A DNA stretch of 64,000 bases from Alphaproteobacteria bacterium (GCA_018823835.1 JAHJHT010000002.1:62001-126000); one strand, 5' to 3'. Numbered from the stretch's first letter, positions 1-8,591 are shown. The notes: generated from the letters alone by a model not told the origin. A program made the numbers and translations.

Positions 1-1
1 C

Positions 2-1348
2 CAGCTTCGCAGCCAAGGTGTTCTGACGGAGTTCGATCAGACGCAGCGCGGCGCAATAGGCCAGTCGATCGGAAGTGTTCAGTCGCAGCTTGCAGGACAG
101 GCGCCGGTCATCGCGGGCCAGGCGTCCGCCTACGACAACATCCCGGCCGCCTTGCGGGGCAAACGAGATGCCCTCAAGGCTGCGAGCCAGGATGCCTACG
201 AAGGCAGCGTCAACAATCCCGACGTGCTTGTTTCAGGGAGGGCGGTGCAAGCCATTCCCGGCTTCATTCGCGGCAGGCTCAATGCCGATCAGATCCTTAT
301 CGATCCGATGTATCATCAAGGCGCAGCGCGGGCGATGTCGTTCGTCGACAACTATATCGCTCGCATGCCAAAGCCGGGCGGGGACGTGAGCAGCGTCCAG
401 GCTCAGCTTCGCTGGGTCGAGAACCTTCGGGCCGGACTGCGCAAAAACTTCCCGCCGATCGGACAGGACGCTCCCGCTTTGAAGGCGATAAGCGCGGCGA
501 TAGATGACTGGACTGACGAGGTATTCGATCGCGGTCTGGTCAACGCCAGCGACGACGTTCTCACGGAACTGAAAACGGCCCGAGCGAAATGGTCGGAGTA
601 CAAGGGGATGGCTGAACCTCGCTCCAAGCACGGCAGGAAACTCAATCCCCAATATGAGGCTCAGGCCCGCATCCGAAACATAATGGACAAGGATTTCAGT
701 CCAGAGGAGATCGGGCAGTATCTATGGGGCACTTCGGTCGCGTCGCCAAAGAACGCGGCCTTCATGACCGCTCAAGAGCTTCGCCGCCACCTGGGGCCCG
801 ATAGCACTGAATGGGGAGGCATTCGCCAGTCCTTCTGGCTGCGTGCAACGCGGGCCGGAGACGAGGTGCTTAGCCCCGTCCAGATCGCGAAGAACCTTGA
901 GGGTCTTTTGAACGGCAACGGCAAGGGCGTGGCCCAGACCCTCTACAGCGGCACCGAGCTAGAGTTGATGCGCAAGTATGCGTCTGTCATGCGCAACCTG
1001 TCGCCTGCACGGGAAGGTTTCAACAACAGCAATACGGCAAACCGGCTGATGCCCGCGCTCCAGCGTTACGGAATGGCTATAGTTAGCGCCTTGGCGGGCG
1101 GCGGGAGCCTCTACAGCGGCTTGGAGCCTCTGTCGGCTCTCGGTGTCACTGCGGCGACTGGAGGGCTTCTTAAGGGCGCTGGCTCGCTCGCCACTTCGAG
1201 CAGGGCGGCAGCCGCTACCCGCATGCCCGTGCCGATCAATCCAACAGGATCAGGCGGAGCGACCCTCAGGGGTGGCAGCATTCCGCTTGTAATAGGTCAG
1301 GAGAAGAGGCGCCCGTTAGAAATTACTGTTGGGCGTCCAGGTGGCTAG
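2..1348 (+). CDS. Hypothetical (phage/island-associated) protein, 5'-truncated by window edge
   Basis: Frame 2 is open from base 2 (QLRSQGVLTEFDQTQRGAIGQSIGSVQ...) into the listed 152 ORF, so the true start lies upstream of the window; Ala/Gly-rich C-terminus. Confidence 0.7.
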   Translation, partial: QLRSQGVLTEFDQTQRGAIGQSIGSVQSQLAGQAPVIAGQASAYDNIPAALRGKRDALKAASQDAYEGSVNNPDVLVSGRAVQAIPGFIRGRLNADQILIDPMYHQGAARAMSFVDNYIARMPKPGGDVSSVQAQLRWVENLRAGLRKNFPPIGQDAPALKAISAAIDDWTDEVFDRGLVNASDDVLTELKTARAKWSEYKGMAEPRSKHGRKLNPQYEAQARIRNIMDKDFSPEEIGQYLWGTSVASPKNAAFMTAQELRRHLGPDSTEWGGIRQSFWLRATRAGDEVLSPVQIAKNLEGLLNGNGKGVAQTLYSGTELELMRKYASVMRNLSPAREGFNNSNTANRLMPALQRYGMAIVSALAGGGSLYSGLEPLSALGVTAATGGLLKGAGSLATSSRAAAATRMPVPINPTGSGGATLRGGSIPLVIGQEKRRPLEITVGRPGG

Positions 1349-1557
1349 CGTGGCTTGTAGGGCTCGCCTGTCCAGGACCGGACAACCTCATAACCCCAAT
1401 CGCCGAGCGGCAGCGACACGTAGCGGTAGACGAGCGGCAAGACGAAATAGCTGAACAGGGCCATGGCCACGATAAATGTCACCCAGCATAGCGCCTGAAA
1501 AGCCATCCTGCCCAATGGGGAGAAATGCGCCGGCGGGCGGAAATGGTCGTAGCTCAT
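1345..1557 (-). CDS. Small membrane protein
   Basis: Hydrophobic segment FQALCWVTFIVAMALFSYFVLPLVY; ends on the 3' end of the preceding CDS (convergent). Confidence 0.5.
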   Translation of the reverse strand: MSYDHFRPPAHFSPLGRMAFQALCWVTFIVAMALFSYFVLPLVYRYVSLPLGDWGYEVVRSWTGEPYKPR

Positions 1558-1605
1558 TGCGGGAACATAGCCGCTTTCCCCCACGAAATGAAGCGAGGCA
1601 GACGA

Positions 1606-1986
1606 ATGGACATCAAGGCGAATTTCGCGACCAATACGCGCGCGCGCGAAGCCAGCATACCATCCCTCCAGGATCTAGCCGCTGACATTGCCGCCAGCAT
1701 CCTTCGAGACACAACGAATCCAGACCAAGGCGACGCGTCCTTCGAGAAGATGAGCCATATGATGGTCAACGCCGGCATGGCGCATCCAGCCTCATTGCCA
1801 GTCTTGTTCGAATATGTCGCCACGGCTCACGGGCTACATCAAGCGGCCGATGCAATGCAGGGGGCTGGCCAAGCCGATCAGGCGCGTTCGCTGCACGATC
1901 TGGGCCAACTGTTTGTCCAGTACGCCATCACCGATATCGGGCTCCTTATGTCCGACGCGGCCTGGCGAGACGGAGCCGTCAATTGA
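1606..1986 (+). CDS. Hypothetical protein
   Basis: ATG at 1606 (MDIKANFATNTRAREASIP...) in the 1525-1986 ORF, purine-rich upstream. Confidence 0.55.
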   Translation: MDIKANFATNTRAREASIPSLQDLAADIAASILRDTTNPDQGDASFEKMSHMMVNAGMAHPASLPVLFEYVATAHGLHQAADAMQGAGQADQARSLHDLGQLFVQYAITDIGLLMSDAAWRDGAVN

Positions 1987-2017
1987 CGCCTGACAAAGCA
2001 CGGAAACTTACAGACTT

Positions 2018-2458
2018 ATGACCGCAAAGAACGAACCACCCAAGGACACCCGGTTCAAGCCTGGCCAATCAGGCAATCCGAACGGTCGGCCAGCCGGTTC
2101 ACGCTCCAAGGTCTGCGTCGCTCTCGATGCGCTCGGTGAGGGCGAGGCGGAAGCTATCGTCAAGGCCATGATCGAGAGCGCCAAGGCCGGCGACGGCCAG
2201 GCGGGTCGTACAATTCTTGACCGTGTGTGGCCGCCTAGAAAAGGCGCACGGCTCCAATTCGACCTCCCGGAGGTAACACGGGCTGATGACCTTCCTGGCG
2301 CCATTGCCTCGGTGAACAGGCAGGTCGCTGATGGCGAAATCTCGCCCGATGAGGCATCGCTGATCGTTGGGCTGCTGGACGCGCATCGCCGATCCATCGA
2401 AACAAGCGAACTTGCCGGTCGCCTCGACGCGCTAGAAGCGAGGTTGGCAAAGCGATGA
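2018..2458 (+). CDS. DUF5681 domain-containing protein
   Basis: Characteristic N-terminal motif RFKPGQSGNPNGRPAGSRSK. Confidence 0.8.
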   Translation: MTAKNEPPKDTRFKPGQSGNPNGRPAGSRSKVCVALDALGEGEAEAIVKAMIESAKAGDGQAGRTILDRVWPPRKGARLQFDLPEVTRADDLPGAIASVNRQVADGEISPDEASLIVGLLDAHRRSIETSELAGRLDALEARLAKR

Positions 2459-2703
2459 CAATCCGAACACGACTTAACCGACTGGAAAGTCAAGCCACTG
2501 GCAGCCCACTCAAAGCGCTAACCGACGAACAGTTACGACTTGCCATCTCCGAACTCACCACCTCGCTAGAACGCGACACGGGACTTAGCAGCGTCGAATT
2601 GGCAGAGAAAATGGCCAAGGGTGAGACGACGTTTGATCTGGATCTAGCCGAGGTCGCTCAACTGGTTGCCGTTCTCATTAATCCTACAACCCGCCCCGTC
2701 TGA
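2455..2703 (+). CDS. Small hypothetical protein
   Basis: ATGA overlap with the DUF5681 gene; N-terminal RLNRLES motif. Confidence 0.6.
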   Translation: MTIRTRLNRLESQATGSPLKALTDEQLRLAISELTTSLERDTGLSSVELAEKMAKGETTFDLDLAEVAQLVAVLINPTTRPV

Positions 2704-2716
2704 AAGGCTTGAAGCC

Positions 2717-2947
2717 ATGGCAAATACAATTGCAAACCGTCTGGATAGGATCGAGAGCAGCTTTCCGGGTCAGCTCGACCAACCGCGTCGCTTCATAAGC
2801 CTGGTCACCAATGCCGATGAATATGCCAAAGCTCTCGAACAGGCCAGGTCCGAAGGCTACGACCCGTATACGGAGGAGGAGGAGGTCCTAATCATTCGGC
2901 TGGTGCCAGGGCGCCCCTGCGTAGAAGCGCAAGCACGAGAAACCTAG
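2717..2947 (+). CDS. Small hypothetical protein
   Basis: ATG at 2717, same strand and spacing; N-terminal ANRLDRIES motif resembling the 2455 ORF. Confidence 0.6.
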   Translation: MANTIANRLDRIESSFPGQLDQPRRFISLVTNADEYAKALEQARSEGYDPYTEEEEVLIIRLVPGRPCVEAQARET

Positions 2948-3078
2948 GGTCAATCACAGGTGTCACGCGCCACTTGCTAATTGGGCGCTCGAGTTGATGT
3001 TTATCCCCACGGAACCGTCCAGGAAGCCAGTCGTTACGTCAGACCAATCGCCGTCTCCGAATCCGATGGGCGGAACCC

Positions 3079-3627
3079 ATGATCACTTTAAGCGGCCTTT
3101 TCGACAGTTACGGCGAAGCGAAACTCGCCGTCCATGACCTCGAAGACGCAGGCATCTCGTCCGACGAGATTACACTCCTGTCCAAAAAGGCGGATTCTTC
3201 CGACGAGGGTGACCTGAAAACCGCCGGGGCGGGCGTAGGTGTTGCCATCGGCGGGGTCGGGGGACTTCTGGCGGGCATGGCCGGATTGTCCATTCCAGGG
3301 GTAGGAACTCTGTTTGGGACTGGATGGCTAATTTCGGCTTTCATCGGTGCTGCTGCCGGCGGCGTGGCGGGTGGAATAGTCGCAGCAATGATTGAGTGCG
3401 GAATTAATGAGAATGACGCGCACGTTTTTGCTGAAGGGGTCAATCGAGGCGGCGCGCTAGTTACAATCAAGGTACACGAACACGAGATGGATATCGTCAA
3501 GAGGATCTTGAAACGTCACCATTCCGTCGACCTGGCAAAGCGCAGACGTGAATATGAAGAGGATGGATGGTCTGGCTTCACGTCTAGCGATCCGTGGGAT
3601 GATCGGATTGGGCGTGAGGATGACTAA
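3079..3627 (+). CDS. General-stress-protein-17M-like / glycine-rich membrane-spanning protein
   Basis: N-terminal LFDSYGEAKLAVHDLEDAGISSDEITLLSKK followed by Gly-rich hydrophobic stretches and a C-terminal AHVFAEGVNRGGALVTIKV. Confidence 0.65.
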   Translation: MITLSGLFDSYGEAKLAVHDLEDAGISSDEITLLSKKADSSDEGDLKTAGAGVGVAIGGVGGLLAGMAGLSIPGVGTLFGTGWLISAFIGAAAGGVAGGIVAAMIECGINENDAHVFAEGVNRGGALVTIKVHEHEMDIVKRILKRHHSVDLAKRRREYEEDGWSGFTSSDPWDDRIGREDD

Positions 3628-3719
3628 GGCGCATCCACAAGCAGATCGGTCTGGATTGTCAGCGGCAACTCGATCCGATTTACTGGGTGTGGTCAGTCTA
3701 ATCATCGAGCAGGTCGAAA

Positions 3720-4613
3720 GTGTCTATTCGCCACTACCTCTTCCCCGACGACGAAGAGCCGCTGCGGCTATCTCGACGATTGGTTGACGGTCTGGTCCAC
3801 GGAAATGATGCGCTCCCACGATACGCTGGAACCCGTCAGAAGGTCGCCTCGGTGTTGCTGGAGAACGATGGTCTGAAGCCACTTCGAATAGTGACCACGC
3901 AAGGGGCATACTTCGACTTTGACGAGACTGGCGATATCCAAGACGGACTGAACCGCGCAACAGCTGAGATCATGGATATCTCGTTCAGTCATCCCCTGCG
4001 TAGGAATGAGACGGTTGTCGAACTCCGCCCCAGGCTTGCAAAGAAGAGAGTTGACGAGGAGCACCGGTGGACGCTGGGCAAAGCCGAGATTGACCGAATT
4101 GTCCGAGATGTTTGGCCAAAGACCAAGTCAGACACCATCAAGTTCGTAACCAGCGCGTCACGAAAACGCCCGCCACTCACGTACGAGGCACGGAGCGCCC
4201 TTGAGGATGCCTCGCAAGATTTCTGGAAGATCGCGCACGCCATTCAAAGGCTCAAAGAGCCCAGCCAGAAGGCTTTTGGCTTCGAGGCGCGAGAACGTTC
4301 GATTTCCGATCCAGACTTTCCTCACCTGTATCGAGCCCTCGCAGATATGTCCGACTGGCAGCTTGAAGTGCAACGGCGCCATCGAACTGGGAAAGGAACC
4401 TGGTACGCGATCGTGGAGGTGACGGTCTGGCAGGATGGCATTGGAGAGTCGGTGGAGCGACACTGCGAACGCTGCCAAGGGCGCAATAAAGCAGTCCTAG
4501 CCGTCAGGAAACTCCTCGCCGAACACGCGTCAAAATTCAGCGAACATGCGACAGTCGAGGGTGAGATCGTGACCGATCTTGAGTGGCAGCAGCGTGCCTA
4601 CACCAAACTCTGA
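3720..4613 (+). CDS. Hypothetical protein (297 aa)
   Basis: Long ORF with GTG start, non-low-complexity protein. Confidence 0.6.
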   Translation: MSIRHYLFPDDEEPLRLSRRLVDGLVHGNDALPRYAGTRQKVASVLLENDGLKPLRIVTTQGAYFDFDETGDIQDGLNRATAEIMDISFSHPLRRNETVVELRPRLAKKRVDEEHRWTLGKAEIDRIVRDVWPKTKSDTIKFVTSASRKRPPLTYEARSALEDASQDFWKIAHAIQRLKEPSQKAFGFEARERSISDPDFPHLYRALADMSDWQLEVQRRHRTGKGTWYAIVEVTVWQDGIGESVERHCERCQGRNKAVLAVRKLLAEHASKFSEHATVEGEIVTDLEWQQRAYTKL

Positions 4614-4667
4614 GGTGACATCCTTGGGGCTGGGACCCGTCTGCCGTGCGGTGAACCCTTCACTGCA

Positions 4668-5231
4668 TTAGACCTTGCCTACCACTTGCCACGAGACTTC
4701 GACCTGTGCGCCGGGGACTTCGTGAATAAGCCCCGAGCCCGATTTGCCCGAGCCCCAGTCAATCAAGATTGCGACCCCTACGCGGTAACTGTCCATAAGC
4801 CGCAAGCCCTGTAGAGGTATCTCTCGTGTAGTTCCCCGCCGGGTGGTCAGCAGATTCCCGGTCGCGGTCCATTCGCTCCTCTCTAAATCCACGTCGAGCG
4901 TAAGACGACGTGGGCCGTTTTTCTCTCGGAAATCAACTTTCAAGCGCGGCCCCAGCTTGGCGGGCTCTTTGGAGACGGACATTACTTCGCGACCTATCTT
5001 GAGAATCGTCAATGATTCCTCCAGATAGCATCTGCGAACGCAGTGGCAACCACCCGGGTCGTTTTCTTCTGTCATGAGGAAGATTGCGGAGACGACAGTT
5101 CCGATATCACCAGCAGCGATACCTGACCTAGCGTAATTCTGACGGTTCTTGAACAGTAGATCGCCTTCGCCGTCCACCAAGCACCACTGCAAAACTTTCC
5201 GCAATCTGTAGGCGTCGCAAACCATCACCAC
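4668..5231 (-). CDS. Hypothetical protein with cysteine cluster (GGCHCVRRC)
   Basis: 187-aa ORF; minus-strand GGGGGTGG upstream of ATG. Confidence 0.55.
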   Translation of the reverse strand: MVMVCDAYRLRKVLQWCLVDGEGDLLFKNRQNYARSGIAAGDIGTVVSAIFLMTEENDPGGCHCVRRCYLEESLTILKIGREVMSVSKEPAKLGPRLKVDFREKNGPRRLTLDVDLERSEWTATGNLLTTRRGTTREIPLQGLRLMDSYRVGVAILIDWGSGKSGSGLIHEVPGAQVEVSWQVVGKV

Positions 5232-5291
5232 CCCCTATGGGTCGCCCTGGATGAGCGATACTTGGATTTCAGCCAGGCCGCTAGGCGGACA

Positions 5292-5591
5292 CTACATATC
5301 GTTGTTCTCGATTATGCCGGCCTCGCCGCTGAGCACTTTCGACTGATCCGCTGGCGTTGCCCTTTTCAGTCGAACTCCCGCGCCTCCACCGTTCTCAGGA
5401 ATAAACTCGACACCGGACGATTCATAAGCACGCTTGATTGCCTCAATCGTCACGGGTTGGGGCCCACGCGGTCCGAGTGTCTCCTGCTCTACCCTGCTTA
5501 CTGTGTTTGGTGTGACCTTGGCCATCGCTGCGACCTCTCGAACACCGAGTTTGAGTAGAGCTCTAGCAGCTCGCGCCTGACCTGGGGTCAT
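5292..5591 (-). CDS. XRE-family helix-turn-helix transcriptional regulator
   Basis: HTH signature ALLKLGVREVAAMAKVTPNTVSRVEQ. Confidence 0.8.
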   Translation of the reverse strand: MTPGQARAARALLKLGVREVAAMAKVTPNTVSRVEQETLGPRGPQPVTIEAIKRAYESSGVEFIPENGGGAGVRLKRATPADQSKVLSGEAGIIENNDM

Positions 5592-5660
5592 AGATACTCC
5601 GTATATTTTTCAATACATGGTATTGACGATTGCATGTTATCCATATAGATACACCGTATC
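5590..5660. promoter_or_regulatory. Divergent promoter with three ATAC-N3-GTAT palindromes
   Basis: ATACtccGTAT (5594-5604), CAATACatgGTATTG (5611-5625), GATACaccGTATC (5648-5660) between the XRE gene and the 5679 ORF. Confidence 0.7.
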
Positions 5661-5678
5661 GATATTTGGAGCAAGCCA

Positions 5679-5966
5679 ATGTTCAATCGCTCGGAAATCA
5701 TGAAAGTCGCCTGGGCGGTATGCCGTACCCACTACACCTTCAATGGCCGGTTCATCTTCCGCCGCGAGCACTTCGCCAAGGCCCTAAAGCAGGCATGGGC
5801 TTCTGCCAAGTTGGCATCTGGCGCCCTCCCCGCCGCCGAGGTCGCCAAGATTGAGCGCGCTTCGGTCATCCGCGACCAGATCGACGCCCTAAAATACAAG
5901 TCATCACGGATGAACGTCGAGCCGACACGCCAGCGCCTCGAAAGAGAATTGATGTTCTTAGCGTGA
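5679..5966 (+). CDS. Hypothetical protein (95 aa)
   Basis: ATG preceded by GGAG; divergent from the XRE regulator. Confidence 0.65.
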   Translation: MFNRSEIMKVAWAVCRTHYTFNGRFIFRREHFAKALKQAWASAKLASGALPAAEVAKIERASVIRDQIDALKYKSSRMNVEPTRQRLERELMFLA

Positions 5967-6020
5967 GTGCAAAGCTAGCAACCTAGCAAACTACCAACGA
6001 ACCAACGAAGCGAGGATGAT

Positions 6021-6563
6021 ATGATGAATGCCCCCGTTCGGGCCGCCGCCGAAGGCATGCCCACAAAGTCGCCGGAAAGAGATCCGGTTTTTGACATAGC
6101 CGTCCAACTTGGACGAGCCGAACGCAGTCGCGAGGAACTTGATCTGCGCGCGGTTCGTGACAGGCCAAACCGCTACGTTTTCGCGGGACAAGCACAGAAC
6201 GAGCAAGACCGCGTCGACACGCTCCGAGCGGCAATCTCGCAACACAAGGCGACCTCGCTTGAGGGTGCAGCGGTCCAGATTGCCGAGGCTTTGGTCGTTG
6301 CTGATTTCCTCAATGAATGGGTTCGCGAGGATGCGCTAGACGGGAGCGAGGTTTCCCACGCGCAGCGCGACTATCGCGCATTGCAGCGCCTGCTTTTTTC
6401 GGCGCTCGATGTCGTCGAAGCGGCAACGGGACGGAAAATGGCAGACCTCGGCCTGCAGGCATTCCGCAATCCATCGCTGTCCCCCTGGGTTCAGGCTGAC
6501 GACAAGCTCAAGGCAATGAATACAGTCGGCCTCTCTAACGCCCGCTATGAGGAAAGAATATGA
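6021..6563 (+). CDS. Hypothetical protein (180 aa)
   Basis: Overlaps the start of the next ORF by 4 nt (operon-like). Confidence 0.65.
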   Translation: MMNAPVRAAAEGMPTKSPERDPVFDIAVQLGRAERSREELDLRAVRDRPNRYVFAGQAQNEQDRVDTLRAAISQHKATSLEGAAVQIAEALVVADFLNEWVREDALDGSEVSHAQRDYRALQRLLFSALDVVEAATGRKMADLGLQAFRNPSLSPWVQADDKLKAMNTVGLSNARYEERI

Positions 6564-7213
6564 ACCGGCGCGCAATGATAGCGGCAACTGCCGCAACAGC
6601 CATCACCGGGCCAGCGCTCGCCGCGAAGCCTTCAACCCAACTCGCAAACCTGATTGCAGTGCACAAGGAGGCCATGCAGAGGTCGGCAGTGGCCGTCGAC
6701 AACTTCGAGAAAGTCGAGACGGCATATTTCGAGGCCAACACCCCCGAGCTAATCGTCGATCTGTCGATTGGCGGAGCCCAGTCGCTGCATGTGATGTACG
6801 ATATGGAGCGAGGCGAAGACGAATGCCGGCAAGCCATCACGCGCCGGTATGACGAAGTAATTGCGCGCTGCGGCCCCCTTTCGAATGTGGCTCCTGCCCT
6901 AGCGCAGGGCGCTCGTGCACAATTCGTCAAGGGCAGGGCCCGCGACATGGCTCGTCTTCGGGCTGCCATCAAAAAAGAAAACGCCAAGCGTGAGCAGTTC
7001 GGCTTTGCTCAGGCCGACCGCGAGAGGGACGCAGCATGGGAATCTGAGACTGCCGCGATGGACGCGCTGCTAGCGTTCAAGCCGTCAACCTTGGCGGAAA
7101 GCGACGCCAAGGGCCGGTATCTCCTCGGATGCGTCGGCGGTCGCTATATGCAACTCTATGACGACCAGGTCGCAATCCTGCTCCGCTCGCTGACATCTGA
7201 GGGGTTATCATGA
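6560..7213 (+). CDS. Hypothetical protein with twin-Arg-like leader (MNRRAMIAATAATAITGPALAA)
   Basis: NRR + hydrophobic + AxA leader; paralogous to the next ORF. Confidence 0.65.
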   Translation: MNRRAMIAATAATAITGPALAAKPSTQLANLIAVHKEAMQRSAVAVDNFEKVETAYFEANTPELIVDLSIGGAQSLHVMYDMERGEDECRQAITRRYDEVIARCGPLSNVAPALAQGARAQFVKGRARDMARLRAAIKKENAKREQFGFAQADRERDAAWESETAAMDALLAFKPSTLAESDAKGRYLLGCVGGRYMQLYDDQVAILLRSLTSEGLS

Positions 7214-7596
7214 ACCGTCGGAGCATTCTGACTGGATCTGCCGCAGCCCTGCTGGCCGCTCCAGCAACCGTCGGGGCCGACGCGGCCGGCATTTCTTCCC
7301 TGATCGAAACACATAAGGAGGCGGCTGCGCGCGTCGATGCGCTGGTCGCCTTCCTGAACGACCTAGAGGAAGTCGACATTACGCCGGCAGGTTTGCAGGA
7401 GGCCGAACTCAGTGCCGCGCACGATGCGGCTTCTGCGGCAATCCTCGCTATCGTCTGCGCCGTCCCTTCATCTGAGGCAGGGGCCAGGGCGAAAGCGGAC
7501 TATCTCATTGGCCTGCTGACAGGCGAGCGACCACACGACGTCTTGGATGACGGACAACTGATTGCATTACTCAACAGCATAGTTGAACAGCACTAA
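7210..7596 (+). CDS. Hypothetical protein with twin-Arg-like leader (MNRRSILTGSAAALLAAPATVGA)
   Basis: ATGA overlap with upstream ORF; shared leader and HKEA motif. Confidence 0.65.
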   Translation: MNRRSILTGSAAALLAAPATVGADAAGISSLIETHKEAAARVDALVAFLNDLEEVDITPAGLQEAELSAAHDAASAAILAIVCAVPSSEAGARAKADYLIGLLTGERPHDVLDDGQLIALLNSIVEQH

Positions 7597-7630
7597 GGAC
7601 AGTGATATCGCTTCGCCTGTTCTCGAAGTT

Positions 7631-7662
7631 GCCCGCCACGGTTCGCCCTGGCGGGCCTTTTT
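7631..7662 (+). terminator. Rho-independent terminator
   Basis: GCCCGCCA-cggttcgccc-TGGCGGGC followed by CTTTTT, just after the 6021-7596 cluster. Confidence 0.85.
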
Positions 7663-7729
7663 CATGCATGGCTTACTATGGAACCATTGTTACCGGAGAC
7701 AGTTTCCCCGCGACGGCTCGGCCCGTAGA

Positions 7730-7777
7730 CAGAAACTGACGAGGGGTACTTGTCCCTTGACCCCTCGTCAGTTTCTG
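7730..7777. repeat. 18-bp perfect inverted repeat
   Basis: CAGAAACTGACGAGGGGT (7730-7747) / ACCCCTCGTCAGTTTCTG (7760-7777), 12-nt loop. Confidence 0.9.
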
Positions 7778-8005
7778 CACCGAACCGATGATGCCCCAAA
7801 GTCTCTGACTCGCTCAATTGCAATCATGCGGCGATAGAGTCATAGTATTTGCCCGTAAAACGTCGGGCCACTTGCCGAATCGTCAAGTTCAAGTCGCATG
7901 CGCCATTTTGATCTTGGTATGACCACCCTTATTCCCAGTAACTTTCTCACGCCGATGGATATCGGGTAAGGCAGCGAATTCTCACAAACCTCACCCAAGA
8001 ATGCT

Positions 8006-8042
8006 GCTTCTCTGACCTATCGATGAACGTCATAGGAGAAGC
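8006..8042 (+). promoter_or_regulatory. Possible 5'UTR stem covering the Shine-Dalgarno of the 8046 ORF
   Basis: GCTTCT/AGAAGC and CCTAT/ATAGG pairings; AGGAGAAG SD lies in the right arm. Confidence 0.4.
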
Positions 8043-8045
8043 TGC

Positions 8046-8591
8046 ATGCATGGGTCATTTCGAGGTTACCGAGTTCGAGCAATCAGCCCCCGCGATGCCT
8101 GGTCTCAGGCGGAACTAGAACTGCTCAAAACGCACTGGCCAAATGTCAAGATGCTTTGCAGGCTCCTTCCCAGGCGGACAGTGCGTGCCATGCAAGCCAA
8201 GGCAAACCGCTGTGGCCTCACGCCAGAATGGACCAGGCACATGTGGACCGCGCGCGAACACTCGGATCTGAGGCGGATGGTCGCCATGGGGTGCACACGC
8301 CGGCAGATAGCCATGCACTTGGGACTCTCCGTTCAACAAGTCGCCGCAAGGATGCAATACACAGGGATCAAGATGCCGAAGCGGAGACCCGTGCCGTGCG
8401 GTGACGAACGTATCGATTCCATCCGGCAGCGGGCATTCGATCTCAATATGAGTATGACTGAGTTTGACCGTTCACTTGGATACACCAGACGGTTCTCCAA
8501 CTGCTTCAAAGGCAAGCAGATGTCTCTCTCTTCGATTGGACGTGCCGTAGTGGCTCTGGGCGGCAAGTTGCAAATCGAATGGGAAGACTGA
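8046..8591 (+). CDS. Putative DNA-binding protein with SANT/Myb-like/HTH segments
   Basis: WSQAELELLKTHWPN and WTAREHSDLRRMVAMGCTRRQIAMHLGLSVQQVAARM; AGGAGAAG SD upstream of ATG. Confidence 0.65.
   Translation: MHGSFRGYRVRAISPRDAWSQAELELLKTHWPNVKMLCRLLPRRTVRAMQAKANRCGLTPEWTRHMWTAREHSDLRRMVAMGCTRRQIAMHLGLSVQQVAARMQYTGIKMPKRRPVPCGDERIDSIRQRAFDLNMSMTEFDRSLGYTRRFSNCFKGKQMSLSSIGRAVVALGGKLQIEWED

Noticed and set aside
5262-5558. 98-aa plus-strand ORF overlapping the XRE gene
   Set aside because: Fully antisense to a convincing HTH regulator.
7583-7837. 84-aa ORF after the paralogue pair
   Set aside because: Runs through a Rho-independent terminator and the 18-bp inverted repeat; unlikely to be coding.
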